Part shown: positions 54,658 through 63,582 of the stretch, in pieces | How the letters are laid out: each line of letters starts with the position of its first letter | How positions within the stretch are numbered: position 1 is the first letter of the stretch | Assembly: GCA_027491315.1 (NCBI GenBank) | Contig: JAIXWL010000004.1 | Location: forward strand, 310,001-374,000 | DNA length: 64,000 bases | Direction of reading: 5' to 3' | DNA from: Cytophagaceae bacterium | GTDB lineage: Bacteria > Bacteroidota > Bacteroidia > Cytophagales > Spirosomataceae | Made by a program: the position numbers and the translations under genes | Notes under the pieces: generated by a model | What the model was told of the DNA's origin: nothing | Seen by the model: only the letters and a program-made list of their open reading frames with translations | Databases searched by the model: none

Positions 54658-55662
54658 TTATTCTCCGTTCACCTTTTTAATGAATGAAATGACCCCATTC
54701 ATATAGATTTTTTGGTCATCCCACATGGCTAGGTGGCTACCGTTTGGACAGTATAAATAAGAACCATTTTGAACGAGTTTACTTTGTTCTTCCATCGCCT
54801 TGGGGTCCATGGTGTCGTATTTTGCACCAATCATCAAGGTCGGAACTGTTATTTCTTTTAAGCGATTTTTGATATCCCAAGTAGCCAAAAGTCCGCTTAT
54901 TCCAAATTCACTTGGCCCTTGCATTTGGACATAGATAGAGCTGTTGGCATGTTTTAATGAACGATTTAAAGCATCAGGCCATTCCACTAAGCGACAAATA
55001 TGTTCATGGTAGAAGTTGGGTATAAGTAATTCCATGTAGCGTGGATTATTAAAATCCTTCTTTGCCTCTATCGCCCTTATTTCTGTTAAAACCTTGGGGT
55101 CCATTTGTTTGGCCAAAACGGTCTCTGCATATTTTCCATATTCTGGGGCACTTGCTACCATATTGGAAATTAAAAGACCTTTCAAATGCTTTTGGTATTT
55201 CAATGCATATTCCATACCTAAAATACCACCCCAGGAATTCCCTAAAATATAGAAGTTTGACTCATCTGCCCCAATCGCCTTACGAACTTGCTCCACTTCC
55301 TCCACGAAACGCTCGGTTTTCCAAAGAGTAGAATCGGCGGGTTGATCACTGTAATAGGAGCCTAATTGGTCATATTCATAAAACTCAAATCCTTCTCTCT
55401 GGAAAAAGGTCTCAAAACATTCCATGTATTCATGTGTCATGGCAGGACCACCGTGTAATAAGAGAATTTTGATTTTAGGATTATTTCCAAATCGTTTTGT
55501 CCAGACCTTGAATGTGCCTTTGGGGGTTGAAATAGGAATCATTTTTACTCCAGCTGCTTCTAAACTATCTGGATAACTAAAGTAATTGGGAAGGTTTTCA
55601 GATGATTTGGAACAAGAAATTACGGACCCCAATAAGAAGATGCAGGATAGATATTTAAGCAT
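54658..55662 (-). CDS. Proline-iminopeptidase-family lipoprotein (alpha/beta-hydrolase)
   Basis: 334 aa. Lipobox GSVISCSKS (Cys17). The proline iminopeptidase pattern is clear: LLLHGGPAMTHEYM, YDQLGSYYSDQP, nucleophile LGNSWGGILGM (Ser143), YALKYQKHLKGLLISNM, GAKYDTMDP (catalytic Asp about 279) and NGSHLAMWDD (His about 308). It removes N-terminal proline or cleaves related amides/esters; the lipid anchor puts it on an envelope membrane. It has its own transcription unit. Confidence 0.9.
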   Translation of the reverse strand: MLKYLSCIFLLGSVISCSKSSENLPNYFSYPDSLEAAGVKMIPISTPKGTFKVWTKRFGNNPKIKILLLHGGPAMTHEYMECFETFFQREGFEFYEYDQLGSYYSDQPADSTLWKTERFVEEVEQVRKAIGADESNFYILGNSWGGILGMEYALKYQKHLKGLLISNMVASAPEYGKYAETVLAKQMDPKVLTEIRAIEAKKDFNNPRYMELLIPNFYHEHICRLVEWPDALNRSLKHANSSIYVQMQGPSEFGISGLLATWDIKNRLKEITVPTLMIGAKYDTMDPKAMEEQSKLVQNGSYLYCPNGSHLAMWDDQKIYMNGVISFIKKVNGE

Positions 55663-55871
55663 GAGTTGATAGATTTAGTGTAGGTAATTTTTATTTTGAT
55701 GGTGTAAACATAAACTTAGTTTGCGTGTAAAATTAATTTTTAGCCTTAAAATTTTTATGTTTCATAAACAGTACGCAAGGTGTTTTTGCCAAAAGAAAGC
55801 TCTTTTATAAATAGCATTGTGTCACTTTATATTTGAATTAAACAAAAAACCTTGGCATGGGTTTTATTCAA

Positions 55872-56573
55872 ATGAAGTTTTGGTTCATTCTTTTCCTGAT
55901 CTTTTCCAGCTTTTCTTGTCAGAAAATCGTAGAATCTGAAATGGTTTTGCCGAAGACCATTACGGCCAATAAAGATTCGGTGGCTATTTCATGGTTGGCC
56001 TTGGGAGATTCCTATACCATAGGGCAAGGTGTCAATCCTTCGGAACGTTTTCCTAAACAAGCACTTGAATTATTGAAATTCAAATTTATTCAAACCAAGC
56101 GTTTGACTTACCTAGCAAAAACGGGTTGGACAAGCGCCGATTTGCTTTCATCCATGGCTGAACAAAATTTGGATGGACACAATTTTGTTTCGCTTTTGGT
56201 AGGAGTAAATGATCAATACCAGGGAATAGATACGAGCATCTATCGGAAAAATTTTAGCATTATTTTAAAGCGTTCCATTGAATTAGCCAGTGGTGACCAA
56301 AGTCGGGTTTTTGTCCTTTCCATACCTGATTATAGTTTTACACCGATTGGTAGACTTTTAGATACCATGAAGATTAGCCGAGAGCTTGATTGGTTCAATG
56401 CCATCAATAAGCAAATTGCTCTTCAAAATAAATGCGTCTATTTAGATATCACTGAATTGGGCAGGACTGCCAAAAATGATCCAGCATGGATTGCTAAAGA
56501 CGGATTACATCCCTCAGGTTTAGCTTATGGAAAATGGGCAGAATTGATTTACAAGAATTATTTAGTGTATTGA
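55872..56573 (+). CDS. SGNH/GDSL-family lipase-esterase, lipoprotein
   Basis: 233 aa from the ATG at 55872, giving lipobox FSSFSCQK (Cys16); the ATG at 55857 adds five residues. SGNH blocks: I in WLALGDSYTIGQG, III in LLVGVNDQYQG, V in AKDGLHPSGLAYGKWA (catalytic Asp and His). Gly of block II is in AKTGWTSADL. It hydrolyses an ester, perhaps acetyl groups on sugars. The 245-bp gap to the GH97 gene holds nothing convincing. Confidence 0.88.
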   Translation: MKFWFILFLIFSSFSCQKIVESEMVLPKTITANKDSVAISWLALGDSYTIGQGVNPSERFPKQALELLKFKFIQTKRLTYLAKTGWTSADLLSSMAEQNLDGHNFVSLLVGVNDQYQGIDTSIYRKNFSIILKRSIELASGDQSRVFVLSIPDYSFTPIGRLLDTMKISRELDWFNAINKQIALQNKCVYLDITELGRTAKNDPAWIAKDGLHPSGLAYGKWAELIYKNYLVY

Positions 56574-56819
56574 TTTCATAAGTCACCCGCCATGCAGGAA
56601 AAGCGGCAATGCTCTTAGGCTTAACAAATATTTTCTGCTTGAAAATCATCTCCTCTAATTAGATTTTCTACCATGACTAATTCAAGAATCTGACTTGCAA
56701 TGTGATTGCCGTTTATATCAGCATGATTTAGAAGAATTGTTTGCCCCTTTGTTTATTCTTCATGTCTTGTCTTAGGATGAATGGGAGATTTGAGCAGATT
56801 TATCATTCCTTTTTAAATA

Positions 56820-58931
56820 CTACATTTGGGGTCTTTCAGGTTCAAGTCGCCATAATCCACCTCCCCCTTTGGCTAGTCTGATTTTCAATTTATCATCTCC
56901 ATTGCCAATACCTTTTGTCAGGACATAATCGGAGGCATATCGATGGCTATTGATCCCATCGCTGATACTTGACAATCGGTATTTTTTGAGTTTTAATTGA
57001 GATAAATCAATTGATAATTCTCGTTCCTTCCAATTGTTTAATGCTCCTATATACCAAAATCCGTCTTTTAATCTTGCTGTTACAATATATTCGGAGGGTT
57101 TACCTTCCAGGACAATTGTTTCATCCCAAGTGGTGGGGATATTGCCAATAAATTTCATTAATTCGGGCTCTTTAAATCCTTGCGAAGGATTACCAACGAA
57201 GTATTGAAGTGGACTGTCATAAATCAGGTACATAGCCATTTGGTGTGCACGCGTTCCCTGCGACATGGGTCTGTCTGGAATGCTTTGGAAACCATTTTCA
57301 GCAGAATTTTCAAGTAATCCTGGTTCATAATCCAATGAACCAGAAAACATCCTGGTAAAGGGTATTGTGAGGTCATGATTGGGGGTGACCAATGGACTCC
57401 AACCATTCCATTCAGAACCCATAACGCCCTCTCTTGTGATGGCATTGGGATAGGTGATTTCAAATCCTGATGGCGCTGGGGCAGAATGAATATTCAACAT
57501 CAGCTTATATTTTGCACAGGCCTCAGCAATTTTAACATAATAGTTCATGGCTTTTTGATCATTTCGATTGATAAAGTCGATGAGTATTATTTTGACACCC
57601 ATTGAGGAATATTTTTTCAGTGTTTCTTCCAGATTTTCATTGAGCACCATGGCATTAAACCATAAGCCAAGTCCAACGCCATTTTCTTTTGCATAGGCTG
57701 CAATGGAATCAATGTGGATGTCTTTATTTAAATTTTTGAGGGAGCCATTCAGGTACCAGCCTTCATCAATCATGATGTATTCCAGTCCAAACGTCTTAGC
57801 GAAATCAACGTAATATTTGTAGGATGCTGTGTTCTTTCCTGCTTTAAAGTCTATATTAAAAAGATTTATATTCACTAGCCATTCATCTGTGATTTGCCCT
57901 GGTTTAATCCAGGATAAATCGCCTTTTAATGCTGAAGGACGGGCCAGCTTTTGAATAAGGTCTGAGGCAGGTATCTTGGCCGGGTTATCTGTAACCAGGA
58001 GTACACGCCATGGAAAGGTTCTTTTTCCTTGGGTGATAGCTATGTAATCGGCAAATTCACTGACATGAACTTGTTTCATATAATTGGTGGAATCTTTTGG
58101 GAATTCCTCCTTAAGTGGATAGGCTGAAAAGGTTGTTGAGATTTTATTTTGAGATGTATTTTGCAAAATCATACCCGGATAATCTGTCACATCCGATTCA
58201 CCGATGGCGATGTATTTTCCATTGGCAGTCTGGATAAGAGCAGGGGCAAATAGAAAAGATTTATTTTTGATTTCTGAGAGCTTTTTGTTTTGATATTGAG
58301 TTTCAAAAGCACTTTCTGCGGGTGCTTTTTTCCCTTTGATATAGTTGCTGACAAGTAAAATATTTCTTTTTATAAAATTGATAAATCCTGGAGAATCGCT
58401 GGCATCTTGTTCATATGCGGCATAAAAAAGGCTTACATCACTAACAGGATTTACTTCAAAAGTTTCGTTGAGCACCTTTAAGTCATGATTTGCCTTGCTT
58501 ATCCACCTAAAAGCCAATCCTTCATCATACATCCTAATTTCTAATGCCAGTGCTTGTTCAAAGTTGATAATAATGCCATTATAATGGTCTCTGAAAATTT
58601 TACGTTTTGCGGCAATAACAGGTGAAAAGAGCGTATCTACTTTAAAAGCTTTGATATTCTTGATAGTTAATTGATCAAAGGATTGCCCTTCCAGATCCAT
58701 TGAGATGCTTGATTTATCTAGAAGCGTGGTATCACGAAAGCTTATGTTGTATTGAAGAGAATGCTGATTTTTTTCGGCAAAGAGCTGGAATTTTAATTGT
58801 TTATTGGGGGAAAATAGTTCGGTTATTTGATGACTGCTTGGCTTTTGACAAGCATATAATAGGGTAATTAGAATAAAAAAGGGGAAAAGGATTATTGGGT
58901 ATTTTTTTGATTTCGGATGATTTAGGAGCAT
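56820..58931 (-). CDS. GH97 glycosidase, probably retaining (alpha-galactosidase-like)
   Basis: 703 aa. Lipobox LLYACQKPS (Cys28). N-terminal GH97 beta-sandwich (about 35-300; SPNKQLKFQLFAEKNQ, IRMYDEGLAFRW, GESDVTDYPGM), central barrel (about 345-600; YIMIDEGWY, GVGLGLWFNAMVL, LIDFINRNDQKAMNYYVKI, NIHSAPAPSGFEITYPNAI, EGVMGSEWN) and C-terminal sandwich. Asp452 in the LIDFINRND strand is at the nucleophile position of retaining GH97 enzymes; the inverting SusB type has glycine there. So alpha-galactosidase-type activity is more likely than SusB-type glucosidase. It stands alone. Confidence 0.9.
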   Translation of the reverse strand: MLLNHPKSKKYPIILFPFFILITLLYACQKPSSHQITELFSPNKQLKFQLFAEKNQHSLQYNISFRDTTLLDKSSISMDLEGQSFDQLTIKNIKAFKVDTLFSPVIAAKRKIFRDHYNGIIINFEQALALEIRMYDEGLAFRWISKANHDLKVLNETFEVNPVSDVSLFYAAYEQDASDSPGFINFIKRNILLVSNYIKGKKAPAESAFETQYQNKKLSEIKNKSFLFAPALIQTANGKYIAIGESDVTDYPGMILQNTSQNKISTTFSAYPLKEEFPKDSTNYMKQVHVSEFADYIAITQGKRTFPWRVLLVTDNPAKIPASDLIQKLARPSALKGDLSWIKPGQITDEWLVNINLFNIDFKAGKNTASYKYYVDFAKTFGLEYIMIDEGWYLNGSLKNLNKDIHIDSIAAYAKENGVGLGLWFNAMVLNENLEETLKKYSSMGVKIILIDFINRNDQKAMNYYVKIAEACAKYKLMLNIHSAPAPSGFEITYPNAITREGVMGSEWNGWSPLVTPNHDLTIPFTRMFSGSLDYEPGLLENSAENGFQSIPDRPMSQGTRAHQMAMYLIYDSPLQYFVGNPSQGFKEPELMKFIGNIPTTWDETIVLEGKPSEYIVTARLKDGFWYIGALNNWKERELSIDLSQLKLKKYRLSSISDGINSHRYASDYVLTKGIGNGDDKLKIRLAKGGGGLWRLEPERPQM

Positions 58932-59311
58932 TATCTAGTTAGAGGAGATTGGACTTTGAAATCAAATTTTATAAGTTCAAAGTAACAGGATTTTAAGATG
59001 TATAAATGTAAGATTTTTATCTAAAAATTGGCCTAATATAGGAGTAAAATGAGGGCATAGTTATTGCCACCTAAAGGAGTTTATGGCATGCAAAATGGAT
59101 AAAATATTTCCAAAATTTTATTAGGAGAGCCGCATTTATTTCATGGTTTAACCGCTGGAAATAGGATTTCATTTTAAGAGAAAGATGACCATTTAATCAT
59201 CATTTTAAGCTCCTTTGTCATGGAAATGAGGTAGTCAATCTCAATTTCATTCTATTGCCATATGTTCTCATTATATTTCAATAAAATCTGTTCAATTTAA
59301 AACCATTGTCA
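58932..59311. other. Divergent intergenic region, no gene seen
   Basis: About 380 AT-rich bp between the divergent GH97 and esterase genes. It must contain both promoters, but I could not pick out a convincing Bacteroidota -33/-7 pair, repeat or hairpin. Confidence 0.6.
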
Positions 59312-60508
59312 ATGAAAAAATCCTTATTATCCATGATTACCGCATTTTTGGTAATTATTTCAATTCAAACTTTTGCTCAAGAGGTTGGGCAAGTGGAGCG
59401 ATTAGTTTCACCTGAAATATCTTCCACGAACGATGTCATTTTCCGTTTAAAGGCGCCTTTGGCAACATCTGTTAAATTATCTGGAAACTGGATGCCCATG
59501 GTACCAAATGCCAATGGACAAGGAGCTAGCAGAAAATTAGTTGAAATGGAAAAAGGCAGCAATGGAATTTGGACCACAAAGGTTCAGGCCTTAGAGCCAG
59601 AGTTATATGGGTATACGTTTATTGTGGATGGAGTAACGACCTTAGACCCGGCCAATTTAAAGGTAGCTAGAGATGGCACCTTCCGTACAGAAAGTTTATT
59701 ATACATTGCAGGAAAAGCATCTGATTTATATTGGGCAAAAACAGGTCCTAAGGGAAGTGTTCGTCAAATTTGGTATGAATCTAAGTCCTTGAATTTGACA
59801 CGTAGAATGCAGGTATATACTCCTCCAGGGTATGATGATACCAAAGATTCTTACCCGGTGCTTTATTTATTGCATGGTGGTGGGGGAGATGAAGAGGCTT
59901 GGCCGACCTTAGGTGTAGCTCCCAATATTTTAGATAATTTAATTAATTCCGGAAAAGCCAAGCCAATGATTGTGGTGATGACCAACGGTAATCCTAATCA
60001 GGCAGCAGCCAATGTAGTTAGTCCAGTGATTCCGACTTCAGATTTGCCTGTAGGAGGAATGGGAAGTATGTTGTTTGAAAAAAGTTTAGTGGCTGATGTA
60101 ATTCCTTACATAGAAAATCATTTTCGGGTAAAGAAAAACAAGGAAAGTAGGGCATTGACTGGGCTTAGTATGGGAGGTTTACAAACCATCAATACCACTT
60201 TCGAGAACCCTAATTTATTTAGTTATATCGGGGTAATGAGTATGGGATTTGCGGATATGAGTAGATTTGGCGTGAAGGTAGATGTGTCTAAAAGAGATCA
60301 ACAAATTGAGGATTTAAAAAAGGCCAACCCAAAATTATACTGGATTGCCTGCGGTAAAGAAGACTTTTTGATAGAGAGTGTGGTTACGATGCGCAATACA
60401 TTGGATAAGCACCAATTTAAATACGTGTACCGTGAAAGCGGCGGAGGACATACGTGGACTAATTGGCGAGTTTATTTATCCGAATTTTCGCAAATGATAT
60501 TTAAATAA
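59312..60508 (+). CDS. Secreted CE1-type esterase with N-terminal E-set/CBM48 domain
   Basis: 398 aa from the ATG at 59312 (MKKSLLSMITAFLVIISIQT FAQ signal peptide); the TTG at 59306 is not needed. Residues about 30-130 form an E-set beta-sandwich (DVIFRLKAPLATSVKLSGNW, ELYGYTFIVDGVTTLDPANL). The esterase domain has [30 protein letters not shown], nucleophile TGLSMGGLQT (Ser286), CGKEDFL (Asp) and GGGHTWTNWR (His). It matches domain 2 plus linker of the tandem esterase at 18724. Likely substrate is feruloyl or acetyl xylan. Confidence 0.92.
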   Translation: MKKSLLSMITAFLVIISIQTFAQEVGQVERLVSPEISSTNDVIFRLKAPLATSVKLSGNWMPMVPNANGQGASRKLVEMEKGSNGIWTTKVQALEPELYGYTFIVDGVTTLDPANLKVARDGTFRTESLLYIAGKASDLYWAKTGPKGSVRQIWYESKSLNLTRRMQVYTPPGYDDTKDSYPVLYLLHGGGGDEEAWPTLGVAPNILDNLINSGKAKPMIVVMTNGNPNQAAANVVSPVIPTSDLPVGGMGSMLFEKSLVADVIPYIENHFRVKKNKESRALTGLSMGGLQTINTTFENPNLFSYIGVMSMGFADMSRFGVKVDVSKRDQQIEDLKKANPKLYWIACGKEDFLIESVVTMRNTLDKHQFKYVYRESGGGHTWTNWRVYLSEFSQMIFK

Positions 60509-60590
60509 GCTTTCGCTCCAGGGTAGAAGCAAGCTAATTTTTTCTTAGTTCTATCGGAGGTAAGAAAGCCAAATCACATTTTATAATTTC

Positions 60591-60634
60591 AACCATAAAA
60601 CCGCCTCTAAAGGGTGGTTTTATGGTTTTTTAAG
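60591..60634 (+). terminator. Strong terminator after the CE1 esterase
   Basis: A 15-bp stem (AACCATAAAACCGCC with GGTGGTTTTATGGTT, one G-U pair) closes on a 7-base loop and is followed by TTTTT. It lies about 85 bp after the esterase stop. Confidence 0.9.
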
Positions 60635-61006
60635 GGAAAAAATGGAGCAAGCCTGACCTACCTTGAAAAGATAATAACCCACGATTGTCATTGCATTCGT
60701 TTTTGGCTATTTCAAATATTTTCTGGCCCTAGTTTAAAGTCCATTGGTTTTAAATCGAATGTCAAACGAATAAAATCATCAAGGATTTAGTTATACAAAC
60801 ATTTTGAGAATTTTGATGCAATCTTCATTAGCTTAAAAATGGTTTTTTTGATAGTGTATTTGATAGTGTATCTTAATGGTGAAACTGACTTTGTTTATTT
60901 TTAAATGATTTTTTGTTAACTATTATAAATAGTGGAAACCTAGGTCAAATACCGTTGGTTGAACAAATAATTATTATATTTGGTTGAATTGTTAAATTTG
61001 TTCGTC
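60635..61006. other. Intergenic stretch with a short direct repeat
   Basis: About 370 bp, AT-rich, no gene found. TTTGATAGTGTAT occurs twice in tandem at about 60847-60872. The last 100 bp should hold the promoter of the small gene at 61007, but no clear promoter could be assigned. Confidence 0.5.
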
Positions 61007-61246
61007 ATGAAAAATAGAATATTTAGAAAAGATGTAGCCCAAACAAATCTCTTGGTTAAGGTTGGGAAAACATGTGGAAAAAATGCTGTTCGACGTTCCA
61101 AGGCAATGGATTTAGTAGTTACCTATATTGAAAAGGGTGTAGTTTATGAAGAACTGCCGAATGGATCAAAAATTAAGATTGGTTTGGTAGATAGAAATCC
61201 TACTAAACTTTCCTTGAAAAAGGGGATGGTTTTACATGGCAAGTAA
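61007..61246 (+). CDS. Small hypothetical protein
   Basis: 79 aa from the ATG at 61007 (MKNRIFRKDVAQTNLLVKVG); a TTG at 60980 would add nine residues. It is basic, has no signal peptide or membrane span, and ends GLVDRNPTKLSLKKGMVLHG. The strand-rich second half (YEELPNGSKIKIGLVD) suggests a small beta-barrel or nucleic-acid-binding fold, but I do not recognise a family. It is followed by two hairpins. Confidence 0.6.
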   Translation: MKNRIFRKDVAQTNLLVKVGKTCGKNAVRRSKAMDLVVTYIEKGVVYEELPNGSKIKIGLVDRNPTKLSLKKGMVLHGK

Positions 61247-61267
61247 AAAGAGAGTTCGGATTCACGC

Positions 61268-61328
61268 TATTCGACATGTTCCGAAGGGTCATGTCGAATA
61301 ACAGATATATGGAATTTGTAATTCCATA
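61268..61328. repeat. Two adjacent perfect hairpins
   Basis: TATTCGACATG (61268-61278) pairs with CATGTCGAATA (61290-61300) over 11 bp. Directly after it TATGGAAT (61308-61315) pairs with ATTCCATA (61321-61328) over 8 bp. Neither has a T-run. They lie between the small gene and the convergent LamG gene, where they may end transcription or stabilise RNA. Confidence 0.75.
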
Positions 61329-61418
61329 ACATTTTCCGAGGTTCTTGTTATTCAGCATATTCTCAAATAGCCTGTTGAACTCCTAATCACTAAACCCTGT
61401 CAACTAATCACTATTTTT

Positions 61419-62207
61419 CTATTTCTTCAAAAACATATACACAATCTCATCATCCGTCAAAAGCCTGGACCAAATACCTATATCATCTATCCTCCCTTCA
61501 ATACTTTTGTTGCTGTTTATCTGCGGATTACCCCCCAAACGACTAGGCACTGAGGTTTCTGGTGCATTGATAGCAATAGGGTCGGTGTCGCTCTTAAAGA
61601 CCAACTTGCCATTGAGATAAACCTTGAATGTTGGAAAAGGGTATGAAATGGTGGAATCTATAAAGGATATCACAAAAAAGTTCCATCCATTAAGACCATA
61701 AGGAATTTGAACTTGAATTTTTGGCGTAAAACCTACATGGTATTCAAAGGTCAAGTTCTGGTTGATACCCGGGGTATAAATTTTTATACCATAAGTTGCG
61801 TCTTTGGTGACTCCAGCCATCTTTTCCGGCCGGGTAAAGGTATTGTTCCAAACACAAAACTGTTTCTGAGCATCCGATTTGTAAAACCAAAAACTATAAC
61901 TGCCACCTCTTTTCAGCAAACTTCCCGGAATCTCCATCGATTGATTTGTTAGATCATTAAATTCCAAGGCATTGTTCGCCTTACCCTTTCGATCTTCCAC
62001 CCATTTTCCTGCCGTCACCAATGCATGATACTTATTCCCCGAAATATCATTCCAATCTCCCGATAAGGGATAATAGGCAGTAAGTCCTTTTTTGATGGAT
62101 TCCTCCATTGGATCTGTAACTAAAGCTGGCTCTGGATCATCCGCCTTTTTTTTACAAGCAAGGCTGACGAACAGACAGATGCCGAATAAGTACACATTTA
62201 GTTTCAT
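61419..62207 (-). CDS. LamG-domain surface lipoprotein
   Basis: 262 aa from the ATG at 62207, giving lipobox LFVSLACKKK (Cys18); a longer frame to 62252 would overlap the previous gene. The concanavalin-like LamG/Laminin_G_3 domain spans about 55-260: LTAYYPLSGDWNDISGNKYH, ALEFNDLTNQSMEIP, YSFWFYKSDA, FKVYLNGKLVFKSD and GRIDDIGIWSRLLTDDEI. Such domains bind carbohydrate or protein at the surface. It follows the SEDS gene by 7 bp. Confidence 0.9.
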   Translation of the reverse strand: MKLNVYLFGICLFVSLACKKKADDPEPALVTDPMEESIKKGLTAYYPLSGDWNDISGNKYHALVTAGKWVEDRKGKANNALEFNDLTNQSMEIPGSLLKRGGSYSFWFYKSDAQKQFCVWNNTFTRPEKMAGVTKDATYGIKIYTPGINQNLTFEYHVGFTPKIQVQIPYGLNGWNFFVISFIDSTISYPFPTFKVYLNGKLVFKSDTDPIAINAPETSVPSRLGGNPQINSNKSIEGRIDDIGIWSRLLTDDEIVYMFLKK

Positions 62208-62214
62208 CTTGCTT

Positions 62215-63390
62215 CTATTGTTTTGATGCGTTCTTGTCAATATCCTGTTCACTTACAGCCAAAATTAGTCCCAAACTAATGGCAGTAAAGACAAGCGAAG
62301 TACCTCCCGCCGAAATCATGGGCATGGGCTGACCAGTTACCGGAATGGCCCCAACCGAAACCAACATGTTGGCAAAGGCCTGAATCACAATGGAAAAGGT
62401 TAAACCGGCTGCCAATATTCCTCCCAATGGTCTATTCCCTTTTTTAATCAATAGCGTCCCTCGCCACATGAGCCAAATATATAAGGCTGGAATAAATAAT
62501 CCCATGAAGATGGAATACTCTTCCACAATGATGGCATAAATAAAGTCCGACTCGGCTTGAGATAAAATATACCTAAATTGGCTTTTACCCGGACCCTTCG
62601 GTGAAATAGCTCCTGTGGCAATGGCCTTTTTACTTAAATTCAACTGAAAGTTTTCATCTTTATCCACCAGGCCCTTTTTGAACTCCTGGGTATTGGACAT
62701 CATTTGGGTGAAATATACCCGTAAACGAGTACGAACAGTTTCTGCTCGTTGACCTATCCCAAAAAATACCATGACAAATGCGATGGTGGCTACTATTCCC
62801 ACAATCATGCTGATGAATTTTTGAGGCACTCGACCGAAATACATCAATATGGTACTGGTTCCAAAAATCAATGCACTGGTAGAAAAGTTGGATAACATGA
62901 TTAAGAAACAAGTGATACCAATCTCCAATAATATCACGAGTATGACGGGATTGGTATAGGCCGACTGATCACTTTGGCGAGTAGAAAAGATTTTCGCTAA
63001 ACTGACTGTCAGACATAATTTGGCCAAATCAGATGGCATAAAGCTGATGGGACCTAAATCGATCCATCGACTAGCACCGCCTTTGACATCTCCGAACTTC
63101 AAGGCCAAAATTATGAGGATCCAAGAAGCGATTAACAGGATATTGGAATATTTGGTCAGTTTCAAATAATCATATCGGGAGACCCAATACATGACGGCTA
63201 AGGAGAAAACCAAAATAGCGACTGATTTGCCCAAGAAGAAAATAGGCTCCCAAGGGCCGCCCATACCCATTTTGCCTTTGGCTGAGAATTGAATCAATAA
63301 ACCAAAAATATTTAATAAGAATACAATCAGCCAAATGTGCTTGTCGCCCACTAAATTTTTATGAATAAACTGACTGATTTTTTGGTTCAT
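62215..63390 (-). CDS. ftsW: SEDS-family peptidoglycan polymerase, FtsW-like
   Basis: 391 aa from the ATG at 63390 (MNQKISQFIHK); the frame to 63438 adds a poor hydrophobic leader. About ten membrane helices. Signatures: GGASRWIDLGPISFMPSDLA (the RW...PSDLAK block), LSQAESDFIYAIIVEEYSIF (holding the essential Asp) and GAIPVTGQPMPMISAGGTSL. These enzymes polymerise lipid II into glycan strands with a class B PBP. No division-cell-wall genes are nearby, so whether this is the division FtsW, RodA or an extra copy is open; the PSDLAK form fits Bacteroidota FtsW. Confidence 0.85.
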   Translation of the reverse strand: MNQKISQFIHKNLVGDKHIWLIVFLLNIFGLLIQFSAKGKMGMGGPWEPIFFLGKSVAILVFSLAVMYWVSRYDYLKLTKYSNILLIASWILIILALKFGDVKGGASRWIDLGPISFMPSDLAKLCLTVSLAKIFSTRQSDQSAYTNPVILVILLEIGITCFLIMLSNFSTSALIFGTSTILMYFGRVPQKFISMIVGIVATIAFVMVFFGIGQRAETVRTRLRVYFTQMMSNTQEFKKGLVDKDENFQLNLSKKAIATGAISPKGPGKSQFRYILSQAESDFIYAIIVEEYSIFMGLFIPALYIWLMWRGTLLIKKGNRPLGGILAAGLTFSIVIQAFANMLVSVGAIPVTGQPMPMISAGGTSLVFTAISLGLILAVSEQDIDKNASKQ

Positions 63391-63582
63391 GAAATGGGGG
63401 AGAAGGGGAGCTGCAAATATGAGTAGAACTATTGACAAATAAGGTCAAGAAACAGGTCTTGACTCTATTTGTCAGGGAATTTATTTCCATTGGATAAGTA
63501 TCGCATTGCTTTTCTGTCAAATAGGGTCAGGGCTGTTTGCAAATGTCAATTTTTTTTCAATATTGAATCATAATTCGTTCCT

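Noticed and set aside
56621-56752. Minus-strand fragment (ILLNHADINGNHIASQILEL) as a gene remnant
   Set aside because: Only 43 codons, no start, no terminator; a frame of this length is common by chance in AT-rich DNA.
56820-58931. GH97 gene as the SusB of the starch locus
   Set aside because: It is 17 kb away, stands alone, and has an Asp at the retaining-type nucleophile position.
62215-63390. Unusual PSDLAK motif in the SEDS protein as a functional change
   Set aside because: Bacteroidota FtsW proteins commonly have a Ser-Asp form here, so it is lineage-typical.
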